DNA of 38,411 nucleotides from Planctomycetota bacterium. Lineage in GTDB: Bacteria; Planctomycetota; Phycisphaerae; SM23-33. The notes under the pieces were generated by a model, which was not told the DNA's origin, searched no databases, and saw only the letters and a program-made list of their open reading frames with translations. Made by a program: the position numbers and the translations under genes. This document shows positions 31,894 through 38,411 of this stretch, piece after piece; position 1 is the stretch's first letter, and each line of letters begins with the position of its first letter. The stretch lies in assembly GCA_022705325.1 (NCBI GenBank), contig JAKJER010000055.1, positions 1 through 38,411 on the forward strand, in the 5' to 3' direction.

Positions 31894-31935
31894 CAAAGGA
31901 CACAAAGGACATGATATAGTCCTTTGTGTCCTTTG
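31894..31935. terminator. 17-bp perfect hairpin after trpB2, built from AAAGGAC repeats
   Basis: CAAAGGACACAAAGGAC (31894-31910), an eight-base loop ATGATATA, GTCCTTTGTGTCCTTTG (31919-31935), followed by TTTTG. The left arm itself is a direct repeat of AAAGGACNC units (a third unit starts at 31886). Probably an intrinsic terminator of trpB2; the repeat composition is unusual. Confidence 0.7.
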
Positions 31936-31958
31936 TTTTGTCCTGTAGGTCCTTGAGA

Positions 31959-32228
31959 ATGCCCATAACCGACCACGACTGCCGCGTCCGCCGCTGCCCC
32001 ATGCTGGGCCACGAGGTGGCCTTCTCGTACTGTCGCCAGCCGGCGGCCGACCTGCCCTGCCGCAAGGTCTTCGACTGCTGGTGGGAGACCTTCGACGTCG
32101 AGGCGTTCGTCCGCGCCCACTTCAGCGCCGAGCAGATCGAGCGCATGACCCAGCCGCGCCAGGACAAGATGGTCTCGCTGGTCGAACTGATCGAGCGGGC
32201 CCAACAAGCCGGCAAGCGGCAAGAGTAG
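31959..32228 (+). CDS. Small Cys-rich conserved hypothetical protein
   Basis: An 89-residue protein with five cysteines: CRVRRCPMLGHEVAFSYCRQ (Cys8, 13, 25), then LPCRKVFDCWWETFDVEAFV (Cys34, 40). The C..CP.LGHEV.F.YCR...PC.K..DCWW..FD pattern recurs, as far as I recall, in short proteins of anaerobic bacteria, and suggests a zinc or iron-sulfur site. No known function. The start at ATG 31959 follows the trpB2 terminator by 24 nt and has only a poor ribosome-binding site. It ends 26 nt before the PQQ propeller gene. Confidence 0.7.
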   Translation: MPITDHDCRVRRCPMLGHEVAFSYCRQPAADLPCRKVFDCWWETFDVEAFVRAHFSAEQIERMTQPRQDKMVSLVELIERAQQAGKRQE

Positions 32229-32254
32229 ACTGCCCACCCTGACGAAGGATGAGT

Positions 32255-33595
32255 ATGGCTATCCTCTCGCACATCCGGACACGGCGGCGGCTGGCCGAGG
32301 CTCGCTTCTTCGCGCTGGTTCTGCTTCTGTCGTCGTTGTCCTTCGCTTCCGCGGCCGACTGGCCCCAGTGGCGCGGGCCGGAGTTGAACGGCAAGAGCGG
32401 CGAGTCGTCCAACTATCCCGCCGGCTGGCCGCCGAAGAAGCTGTGGGAGAAGGACGTCGGCATGGGCTGCACGTCGCCCATCCTCGCCGGCGGGCGGCTG
32501 TACGTGATGGGCTGGTCGGGCAACGTCTCGCAGGGGCGCAGCCAGAACGCCCGCGGCACGGACACGGTGTATTGCCTGGACGCGGCGAGCGGGCGCGAAA
32601 TCTGGAAGCAATCGTATCCCTGCCGCTTTCAGGGCCGGCGCCGCGCGGGCGACCTGGGCGAGTACGGCGGGCCGTCGTCCACGCCCACGCTGGACGTGGG
32701 GGCGGGGCTGCTGCTGACGGTGAGCGTCGACGGCGACTTCGCCTGCTGGGACGCCCGCACGGGCAAGCCGCTCTGGACGCAGAACCTCTACGACCGCTAC
32801 GACGTGCCCCAGCGCCCCAACGTGGGCGGAGGCCTGCGGGACTACGGGATGGCCGGCTCGCCCCTGGTCCTCGGCGAGCAGGCGATCCTCGAGGTCGGCC
32901 CGCCGCTGGGTACGCTGGCCGCCTTCGACAAGCGCACCGGCAAGCTGCTGTGGGCCTCGGCCAGCAAGGAGCCCGCCGGGCTCAGCGCCATCCCCGTGCC
33001 CCTGTCGGTCGGCGGGGCCAGGTGCCTGGCCAACCTGTCGCTGCGAAAGCTCCAGGTCATCCGGCTCGACGGGGCCGCTCGCGGGCAGACGCTGGCGGAG
33101 TATCCCTGGACCACCGAGTTCGCCTGCAACATCCCCACGCCGGCCGTCACGGGCAGCCGCGTCGCCCTGACCAGCGGCTACAACCACGAGCACATGCACC
33201 TGGTGGACTTCACGGCCGGCCGGGGCAGCCGCGTCTGGGAAAGCCGCGCCTTCTCGACCGTGTGCAGCCCGGTGATCCACAAGGACGCGATCTACACCAT
33301 CGACGACCGCCTGCGCTGCATCGACCTGGCCACCGGCAAGGTCCGCTGGCAGGGAGGCAGCTTCTACCACGGCTCGCTGATCGTGACGGCCGACGAGCGC
33401 GTCCTGGCGTTCGGCAAGGGCAGGCTGGCCGTGGTGGAGGCCCGACCGGGCACGAGCCAGTACAAGGAACTGTCCCGGGTGGACCGGATCGCCCGGGACA
33501 TCTGTTATCCGCACCTGGCCTTCAGCGACGGTCTTGTCGCCTGCAAGGACCGCTCGGGGCGCCTGGCGGTGTTCTCGGTGAGGGGAAAGAACTGA
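32255..33595 (+). CDS. Secreted PQQ-like beta-propeller protein
   Basis: A 446-residue secreted protein with a hydrophobic signal region (about residues 15-34, FALVLLLSSLSFASAAD). The mature start ADWPQWRGPELNG is the characteristic entry of planctomycete/verrucomicrobial PQQ-repeat proteins. Repeated propeller blades carry the (A)xDxxTGKxLW tryptophan-docking motif: CLDAASGREIWKQ, CWDARTGKPLWTQ, AFDKRTGKLLWAS and CIDLATGKVRWQG. It has no obvious calcium or catalytic residues of the alcohol dehydrogenases, so a scaffold or BamB-like role is more likely than PQQ catalysis. The ATG at 32255 is preferred over 32249 because AAGGA lies five bases upstream of it. Confidence 0.8.
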   Translation: MAILSHIRTRRRLAEARFFALVLLLSSLSFASAADWPQWRGPELNGKSGESSNYPAGWPPKKLWEKDVGMGCTSPILAGGRLYVMGWSGNVSQGRSQNARGTDTVYCLDAASGREIWKQSYPCRFQGRRRAGDLGEYGGPSSTPTLDVGAGLLLTVSVDGDFACWDARTGKPLWTQNLYDRYDVPQRPNVGGGLRDYGMAGSPLVLGEQAILEVGPPLGTLAAFDKRTGKLLWASASKEPAGLSAIPVPLSVGGARCLANLSLRKLQVIRLDGAARGQTLAEYPWTTEFACNIPTPAVTGSRVALTSGYNHEHMHLVDFTAGRGSRVWESRAFSTVCSPVIHKDAIYTIDDRLRCIDLATGKVRWQGGSFYHGSLIVTADERVLAFGKGRLAVVEARPGTSQYKELSRVDRIARDICYPHLAFSDGLVACKDRSGRLAVFSVRGKN

Positions 33596-33620
33596 TCGGC
33601 CGCGCCAGTGACGCGACCCC

Positions 33621-33756
33621 GGCGCCATCACCAAGATCACCAAGGTCCCAGAGACCACCAAGAAAGAGAGATAGAGACCACAAAGTCCGTTCTTTGTGAT
33701 CTCTATTTCGTTCTTTGTGATCTTGGTGACCTTGGTGGTCTTGGTGATGGTGCGCC
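33621..33756. terminator. 136-nt imperfect hairpin between convergent genes
   Basis: Two 65-nt arms (33621-33685 and 33692-33756) pair with few mismatches around a six-base loop. They consist of CACCAAGRTCACCAAGG-type words and AAAGAGAGATAGAGAC. The element lies between the stops of the PQQ gene (+) and yidC (-) and so can serve both as a terminator. Its low-complexity word structure resembles the hairpin after trpB2. Confidence 0.75.
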
Positions 33757-33770
33757 GTTCCCGAAGGCCG

Positions 33771-35894
33771 CTACCTCTTGAACCAGAACGGTCCCTTGGG
33801 CTTCTTGGGCCGGCTGGAGCGGAGCCCGCCGCCGCTGACCTTGACGGTGGTGGCCGCTTCGAGTTCCTCTCGCTCCTGGATGTGCTTGCGGATGATCACC
33901 TGCTCGGCCACGCCGGCGAACGTGGAGGCCATCACGTACAGCGACAGCCCGCTGGGCATGCCGTAGAAGATGAAGAGCATCATGGCGGGCATCATGTACT
34001 TCATCATCTGCTGCTGGCGGGCCTGGTCGGGCGTGGCGGCCACGCCGGTGGGCTGGAGCTTGGCCTGGAAGAACATGGCCACCGTCAGCAGGATGGGCAG
34101 GAGGTTCAGACGGTCGCCCACGCCGGGCAGGCTCCTGCCCCAAACGATCAGCGAGTCGGGTGCGGACAGGTCGGTGATCCACACGGGCAGGAAGGCGGCG
34201 TGGCGCAGCTCGACGGAGGCCTGCAGGCCGCTCCACAGGGCGATCCAGATGGGCATCTGGAGCAGCATGGGCAGGCAGCCCATCACCGGCGAGAAGCCCT
34301 GCTTCTTGTAGAAGTCCATCATCTCGCGGTTGAGGGTTTCCTTGTCGTCGGCGTACTTCTCCTTGAGGCGCTGGATCTCCGGGCCCATCTTCTGCATCCG
34401 GGACATGGAGACCTGGCCCTTCTTGGTCAGCGGGTGCAGGGCCAGTCGCACCAGGACCACCAGGACGATGATGGCCACCCCGTAGTTGCCCAGCGCCACC
34501 ACCGACAGCGTCTGGAGCAGCCACATCATGGCCAGCGTCAGCCAGTGCCACGCGCAGAAGCACGAGCCCAGATCGATCGTGCCGATGTAGTCGAGCTTCT
34601 GGTAGAGCGGGTTGTAGAGCGGGTAGTCCTTGTCGACGAAGATCTGGCGCTTCTTGGGCCCCACGTACAGGTCGAAGCGGATGTCACGCGGGCGCCCGGC
34701 GGCGACCTTGATCTGAGGCATCTTCACGCCCGTCAGGTACGTCCGCGAATTGGGCGTCTCCTGGGCGGCGGCGACGTAGAACGTAGCCTGGTACTCGGGG
34801 GCCTCCAGGCGCCCCTCGACCTCCGACACCAGGTAGAGCATCGAACCGAAGAAGCGGTTCACCTGCCCCAGCCACAGCACCGACTCGGCGCCGTCGCTGG
34901 CGCCCACGTCGGCGGTCTGGTGCAGGAACATCTTGCCCAGGTCCGCCTCGGCGTTCTTGACCTGCACGTCCTGGTCGCCCTTGAGCCGCCCCACCTTCGC
35001 GTGGCGCTGGTCGCTCTGGACGTCTTCCCGCGGCACGCCCAGGGCCCCGAGCTGGTCCAGCGAGACCGTCAGCGGCTCGCCGACGAGGTTCTCCAGGCGC
35101 AGCGAGACCTCCACCGAATAGCTGCCTTTGCGGACGGTATAGGTCTTGCGGACCCGCAGGGCGGGCTTGGCCTCGGCCGGGCTGGCCCCTCGGTAGAAGG
35201 TGGCCTCGAAGGTGATCGACTGGCTGCGGTCGTCCTGGCTCGATCCGGCCAGCCGCCAGAAGCGGCTGGAGTTGATCGACGCCCCCCCGCCGTCGCCCGC
35301 GAGCACCGTCAGCGTCTGGGTGGACAGCGGCAGGAAGGTCTGCGAGAACGACGTGACCGGGTTGAGCAGGCTGTAGTGACCCTTGTACTCGTCCGACTGG
35401 CTCACCTTGTCCAGGTAGGCCTGGTGGTCGCTCGAGGAGCGGGCTAACTGCTTGTCGTCGACGGTGGCGTAGTAGTCGGCCAGCTTGGCCGTGTTGATCG
35501 CGGCCCCCTTGCCAAGCACCTCCACCTGGAGGAGATAGTCGTCCTTGAATTCGCCCTTGGGGGGCGTCAGTCCGCCGAGGGTGTAGGTGCCCCCGCTGGA
35601 GCGGGTGTCGTCGAACCATTTGAGCGTGGAGGCTGGGCGGGTGGCCGCCTGTGTGGCGGCGGGCTGGGTGGCCGCCGGCGCGGCAGGCTGGGTGGCCGCC
35701 GGGCGGGTCGCGGCCACCGGCTGGCTGGCCGCCGGCTCGGTCGCGGGCGAGGCCAGGGGAAGCCTCGCGGCCGGCGCCGCCGCGGACGCCTGGTGGGCCG
35801 ACCCTTCGGGCTTCTGCTGGTGCAGGTAGACGGCCAGGCCCATCAGGGCGATGGAAAAGGCCAGGAGGATGAGGCTGAATCGTCGCAGGTTCAC
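33771..35894 (-). CDS. yidC: Membrane protein insertase YidC/Oxa1
   Basis: YidC inserts and folds inner-membrane proteins, alone or with SecYEG. The 707-residue protein has an N-terminal transmembrane anchor (FSLILLAFSIALMGLAVYLH). A long Ala/Thr/Pro/Gln-rich linker follows (about 35-90, TRPAATQPAAPAATQPAATQ), then a periplasmic beta-rich domain to about residue 445. The conserved insertase core follows: LQTLSVVALGNYGVAIIVLV, the cytoplasmic coiled segment KMGPEIQRLKEKYADDKETL, MGCLPMLLQMPIWIALWSGL, and LLPILLTVAMFFQAKL...MMKYMMPAMMLFIFYGMPSG. The basic C-terminal tail (RSSRPKKPKGPFWFKR) may contact ribosomes. Length exceeds the usual ~550 because of the linker and periplasmic domain. GTG start at 35894 with AAGGAG. 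It is nine bases downstream of the metallophosphoesterase gene and not near rpmH/rnpA. Confidence 0.95.
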   Translation of the reverse strand: MNLRRFSLILLAFSIALMGLAVYLHQQKPEGSAHQASAAAPAARLPLASPATEPAASQPVAATRPAATQPAAPAATQPAATQAATRPASTLKWFDDTRSSGGTYTLGGLTPPKGEFKDDYLLQVEVLGKGAAINTAKLADYYATVDDKQLARSSSDHQAYLDKVSQSDEYKGHYSLLNPVTSFSQTFLPLSTQTLTVLAGDGGGASINSSRFWRLAGSSQDDRSQSITFEATFYRGASPAEAKPALRVRKTYTVRKGSYSVEVSLRLENLVGEPLTVSLDQLGALGVPREDVQSDQRHAKVGRLKGDQDVQVKNAEADLGKMFLHQTADVGASDGAESVLWLGQVNRFFGSMLYLVSEVEGRLEAPEYQATFYVAAAQETPNSRTYLTGVKMPQIKVAAGRPRDIRFDLYVGPKKRQIFVDKDYPLYNPLYQKLDYIGTIDLGSCFCAWHWLTLAMMWLLQTLSVVALGNYGVAIIVLVVLVRLALHPLTKKGQVSMSRMQKMGPEIQRLKEKYADDKETLNREMMDFYKKQGFSPVMGCLPMLLQMPIWIALWSGLQASVELRHAAFLPVWITDLSAPDSLIVWGRSLPGVGDRLNLLPILLTVAMFFQAKLQPTGVAATPDQARQQQMMKYMMPAMMLFIFYGMPSGLSLYVMASTFAGVAEQVIIRKHIQEREELEAATTVKVSGGGLRSSRPKKPKGPFWFKR

Positions 35895-35903
35895 GAAGGC
35901 TCC

Positions 35904-36677
35904 TTATCGTCCGTCGCGCAGTCGGGTACCGAGGTAATCGTCCAGGTCGGGGACCGCCAGCACTTTTCGCACCACCGCCTCGGTGTCGTAGGGCACGCGG
36001 ACGAATCGCACGGCCTTGGGCTCGATGATGACGTAGCTGGCCCGGTTGTCGCGGTCGCGGGGCTGGCCCACCGAGCCCACGTTGATCATGGCCTTTCGGG
36101 TGGGGTTGACCTCGTAGACCCAGTCCAGCTCCTCGGGGCTGTAGAAGTCGGGCGTCTCCAGGAACATGCCCGGCACGTGGGTGTGCCCGACGAAACAGAG
36201 GTGGTTGACCCGCTCGAACAGCCCGTGGAGCTTGTTGGGATTGTTGTAGACGTCGTCGGGGAAGATGTACTCGTTGATGGGCCGGCGGGGGCTGCCGTGG
36301 ACGAACATCAGCTCGCCCAGGCCCACTTCCTCGCCCGGCATGGTGTGCTTGACCGGCAGCGAGCCCAGGAAGGCCCAGCGGGCGTCGCGCCTGGGCTTGT
36401 CGCTCTCCTCCTCGAGCTGCTGACGCGTCCAGAAGCAGGCGGATTCAGCCCCGACGTTGAAGTTGTTGGGCTCGTAGAGCACCGCGTAGTCGTGGTTGCC
36501 CATCAGCGACACCGAGGCACGCTCCATCACCATGTCCAGGCAGCGAGCGGGCTCGGGGCCGTAGCCCACGATGTCGCCCAGGCAGACGATCTTCTGCACG
36601 CCGCGCTGGGCGATGTCGTCCATGACGGCCGACAGGGCCTCCACGTTCGAATGAATGTCGCTGATGACCGCTATCAT
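35904..36677 (-). CDS. Metallophosphoesterase (calcineurin-like)
   Basis: A 257-residue cytosolic two-metal phosphoesterase. All five metal-site motifs are present: DIHSN (7-11), GDIVGYGP, GNHD, HGSP and GHTH. The motif spacing and the C-terminal INVGSVGQPRDRD match the MJ0936/YfcE-like phosphodiesterase group; candidates include cyclic-nucleotide or diadenosine-tetraphosphate hydrolysis, not decidable here. Start at 36677 (MIAVISDIHSN) because motif I begins there and a promoter fits; 18 codons of open frame upstream run into that promoter. Operon with yidC. Divergent from tsaB. Confidence 0.88.
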   Translation of the reverse strand: MIAVISDIHSNVEALSAVMDDIAQRGVQKIVCLGDIVGYGPEPARCLDMVMERASVSLMGNHDYAVLYEPNNFNVGAESACFWTRQQLEEESDKPRRDARWAFLGSLPVKHTMPGEEVGLGELMFVHGSPRRPINEYIFPDDVYNNPNKLHGLFERVNHLCFVGHTHVPGMFLETPDFYSPEELDWVYEVNPTRKAMINVGSVGQPRDRDNRASYVIIEPKAVRFVRVPYDTEAVVRKVLAVPDLDDYLGTRLRDGR

Positions 36678-36702
36678 GTTGAGCACTCTCGTAAGATCGC
36701 TA

Positions 36703-36731
36703 ATGCTAGGGGGTGACCGGGCTTTTGTCAA
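36703..36731 (-). promoter_or_regulatory. Promoter of the metallophosphoesterase-yidC operon
   Basis: Minus strand: TTGACA (36731-36726), 17-nt spacer, TAGCAT (36708-36703). The predicted leader is ~20 nt, with GAGAG before ATG 36677. The consensus -35 makes this one of the best promoters in the window. Confidence 0.65.
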
Positions 36732-36794
36732 ATGCGCTTTGAGCTTTCGGCGGGTCGGTTGCCGCCGGCGGCCCGCTCCGCCCGTCGCAGGCGA

Positions 36795-36823
36795 TTGCCC
36801 GAGGCGGGCGGCTTTCGTACAAT
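36795..36823 (+). promoter_or_regulatory. Promoter of tsaB, predicted leaderless
   Basis: TTGCCC (36795-36800), 17-nt spacer, TACAAT (36818-36823), then six bases to ATG 36830. No Shine-Dalgarno sequence can fit in the predicted leader. Confidence 0.65.
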
Positions 36824-36829
36824 CCTCCC

Positions 36830-37510
36830 ATGCGCGAGATGATCTCCATCGCCATCGAGACCTCCTGCCGCGTGGGCGGCCTGGCCCTGGGGCGCGGCGA
36901 CCGCCTGGCCCGCACGGTGACGTTCGACGCCTCCAGCCGCCACGCCACGCACCTGGTGGGACGGCTCAGGGACCTCCTGCGCGACGAGGGCCTGACCGTC
37001 GACGACCTGGGCCAGGCGTACGTGGCCGCCGGGCCGGGCAGCTTCACGGGGCTGCGCGTGGGCATCACCGTGGCCCGCACGCTGGGCCAGCTCCTGCCTT
37101 CGCTGCGGCTGGTGGGCGTGCCGACGACCCTGGCGGTAGCGGAAAACGCGCGGGCCCTGGCGTGGGAGCACCTGGCCGTCGTCCTGGACGCCCGGGAAGG
37201 CCTCATCTACGCCGAGCGATTCGTCCGTCGCGGGGAGGAGATCGCCCCGGCGGCTGGGCCGGAGGTGCTGACGCCGGCGGAGTTCCTGGCCGCCGCGCCC
37301 AGACCCCTGCTGGCCATCGGCGAGGGGCTGGGCTACCGCGACCTCCGGGCCGACGGCGTCGCGCTGGCGCCGCAGGACCTGTGGCTGCCCACGCCGGAAG
37401 GCGTCTGGCGCGTCGGGCGGCGCCTGGCGGCGGCGGGAGGGTTCGTAGACTTCAACCACCTCCTGCCCACCTACACCCGCCCGCCAGCGGTGCTGAGAAA
37501 AGAGCACTGA
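36830..37510 (+). CDS. tsaB: tRNA threonylcarbamoyladenosine biosynthesis protein TsaB
   Basis: A 226-residue inactive ASKHA-fold partner of TsaD, needed for the t6A modification of ANN-decoding tRNAs. SIAIETSCRVGGLALGRG (6-23) is the N-terminal phosphate motif; the diagnostic GPGSFTGLRVGITVARTL (~68-86) follows, then VVLDAREGLIYAERF. The C-terminal half is shorter and more variable, as usual for TsaB. No tsaE, tsaD or rimI gene is adjacent. ATG 36830 lies six bases after a -10 hexamer. Confidence 0.93.
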   Translation: MREMISIAIETSCRVGGLALGRGDRLARTVTFDASSRHATHLVGRLRDLLRDEGLTVDDLGQAYVAAGPGSFTGLRVGITVARTLGQLLPSLRLVGVPTTLAVAENARALAWEHLAVVLDAREGLIYAERFVRRGEEIAPAAGPEVLTPAEFLAAAPRPLLAIGEGLGYRDLRADGVALAPQDLWLPTPEGVWRVGRRLAAAGGFVDFNHLLPTYTRPPAVLRKEH

Positions 37511-37888
37511 CCGCCGCTCCAGACGGCGGCGACACAAGCGGTCAAGGACGGGCAACGTCAGGCCGACACGTCGGGTTTCGCATCGAGAGCGGAGCGGGAT
37601 GCAAGGTCTTGTTCCGAAATCACTTCCAGATGAAGCCCGCGATGAAAGAGAACCCTATCCCCCCGGACTGCGACGCGCGGGCGGAGCGAATGTCCCATTG
37701 GGGGGGTTTCGTGTCCCGTCCTGCGCCTGTTTTTCAGATTATTCAGATTTTTGCAGTATTACAGGGAATCGCACAGGGCGTTTGAACGCAAGGAGTTATC
37801 CGAGACTCGCGGACAGATTTGTCGTCTCGGATTTTCCGGAAAAACGGGACATTGGGCCGGCGGTCTCGCGGGTCGCAGGCGGCGGGGG
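37511..37888. other. Intergenic region, no gene
   Basis: A 378-nt gap after tsaB. It holds a short GC hairpin directly after the tsaB stop (CCGCCG...CGGCGG, 37511-37529). An AT-richer patch near 37735-37765 carries TTCAGATT twice, and the stem-loop at 37798-37832 follows. Open frames on the plus strand here have no recognisable domain. No tRNA-like fold was seen. Confidence 0.5.
37798..37832 (+). terminator. 9-bp hairpin followed by TTTT
   Basis: ATCCGAGAC (37798-37806) and GTCTCGGAT (37824-37832) with a 17-nt loop, then TTTTCC on the plus strand. It could be a distal terminator for tsaB, although it is almost 290 nt after the stop. Confidence 0.45.
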
Positions 37889-38411
37889 TCAGCCCTTCTT
37901 CTGCCGCAGGTATCGGTCCATGGCCTTCGCGGCGTTCTTGCCGTCGCCCATGGCGAGGATGACGGTGGCCCCGCCGCGGACGATGTCGCCGCCGGCGAAG
38001 ACGCCCGGCATGGAGGTCATGTGGGTGTCGTCGATCTCGATGTTGCCCCACTTGTTGAGCTTGAGCTCGGGGCAGGTGGCGGTCAGCAGCGGGTTGGCGC
38101 TGGTGCCGACGGCCACGATGATCAGGTCGGCGGGCAGCTCGAACTCGCTGCCTTTGATCGGCACGGGGCGGCGCCGGCCGGAGGCGTCGGGCTCGCCCAG
38201 TTCCATCCGCTGGAGGCGGACGCTACGGACCCAGCCCTGCTCGTCGCCGAGGATCTCCAGCGGGGCGACCAGGAAGAGGAACTCGATGCCCTCCTGCTCG
38301 GCGTGGTGGACTTCCTCGAGGCGGGCGGGCATCTCGTCGCGGCTTCGGCGGTAGGCCAGGATGGCCCGCTTGCTGCCCAGGCGGCGCGCGGTGCGGACGC
38401 CGTCCATGGCG
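37889..38411 (-). CDS. gltD: Glutamate synthase small-subunit-type oxidoreductase, 3' part
   Basis: The last 174 codons of a two-nucleotide-binding-domain flavoprotein; the 5' part lies beyond the right edge. AMDGVRTARRLGSKRAILAY is the start of the NADPH-domain helix. The core then reads PARLEEVHHAEQEGIEFLFL, ELPADLIIVAVGTSANPLLT and the C-terminal GVFAGGDIVRGGATVILAMG, followed by DGKNAAKAMDRYL. This is the FAD-binding end conserved in NADPH-dependent glutamate synthase small chains and sulfide dehydrogenase-type (GltA/SudA) relatives. Which of these it is cannot be decided without the N-terminal iron-sulfur part and its partner subunit. Confidence 0.88.
   Translation of the reverse strand, partial: AMDGVRTARRLGSKRAILAYRRSRDEMPARLEEVHHAEQEGIEFLFLVAPLEILGDEQGWVRSVRLQRMELGEPDASGRRRPVPIKGSEFELPADLIIVAVGTSANPLLTATCPELKLNKWGNIEIDDTHMTSMPGVFAGGDIVRGGATVILAMGDGKNAAKAMDRYLRQKKG

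Noticed and set aside
30245..33661. 1138-codon minus-strand open frame
   Set aside because: Antisense to trpB2, the Cys-rich protein and the PQQ gene. It is long only because of GC-rich codon use.
33696..35447. 583-codon plus-strand open frame
   Set aside because: Antisense to yidC; His/Gln/Arg-rich shadow without motifs.
37511..37888. Possible tRNA or small RNA gene in the gap
   Set aside because: No T-loop GGTTCGANNCC-type sequence or cloverleaf pairing could be found; only hairpins remain.
37599..38354. 251-codon plus-strand open frame after tsaB
   Set aside because: The second half is antisense to the glutamate-synthase gene, the first half has no domain or ribosome-binding site.

Overview
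The window is GC-rich bacterial chromosome that most resembles a member of the Planctomycetota, probably a Phycisphaerae-like lineage. This is inferred from gene content, not from a marker gene. The pointers are a Tat-exported Gfo/Idh oxidoreductase, a VIT-VWA protein, a secreted PQQ-type propeller beginning DWPQWRGP, a TrpB2-type tryptophan synthase, many secreted carbohydrate-active proteins and scattered housekeeping genes. No rRNA, tRNA, CRISPR array, intact insertion sequence or phage was seen.

Layout. 1-3.5 kb: a minus-strand operon nadC > birA > a polytopic membrane protein that runs off the left edge. 3.7-4.8 kb: a methyltransferase and a decayed IS1380-type transposase tail. 4.8-10 kb: a sugar-catabolic group (Gfo/Idh oxidoreductase, GH29-like alpha-fucosidase, alpha/beta-hydrolase esterase, COG3618 lactonase-type amidohydrolase) interrupted by a BrnT/BrnA toxin-antitoxin pair. 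10-12.6 kb: the VIT-VWA protein behind a structured leader. 12.9-16.9 kb: a PIN toxin with its antitoxin, an M14 murein-amidase-like lipoprotein, an MNT nucleotidyltransferase with a truncated HEPN partner, trpS, and a DUF4258/DUF2283-like pair. 17-19.6 kb: scpA, a RidA-family gene and a CsgG-like lipoprotein. 19.7-23.5 kb: a secreted clan-A glycoside hydrolase, an unknown secreted protein and a PAS-AAA-Fis sigma-54 activator. 23.6-31.9 kb: M32 carboxypeptidase, a secreted alpha-toroid-like protein, a small membrane protein, cysK, a DUF3034-like outer-membrane protein, a methyltransferase-like gene and trpB2. 32-38.4 kb: a small Cys-rich protein, the PQQ propeller, yidC, a metallophosphoesterase, tsaB and the 3' end of a glutamate-synthase small-subunit-type gene.

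Three things stand out beyond the gene list. (1) At least six genes (brnT, scpA, a small membrane protein, cysK, a methyltransferase-like gene, tsaB) have a sigma-70 -10 hexamer ending 6-8 nt before the start codon and no Shine-Dalgarno sequence, which predicts leaderless mRNAs. Other genes here have ordinary leaders with AGGAG-type sites. (2) Four toxin-antitoxin-like modules lie within 9.5 kb between metabolic genes; the HEPN member is cut in half and its remaining 3' end overlaps the promoter of the next gene. (3) Gene junctions carry unusual hairpins: three related AAAGCC...GGCTTT elements, a 136-nt near-perfect hairpin between convergent genes, and several short-word direct or inverted repeats that look like a shared intergenic repeat class.
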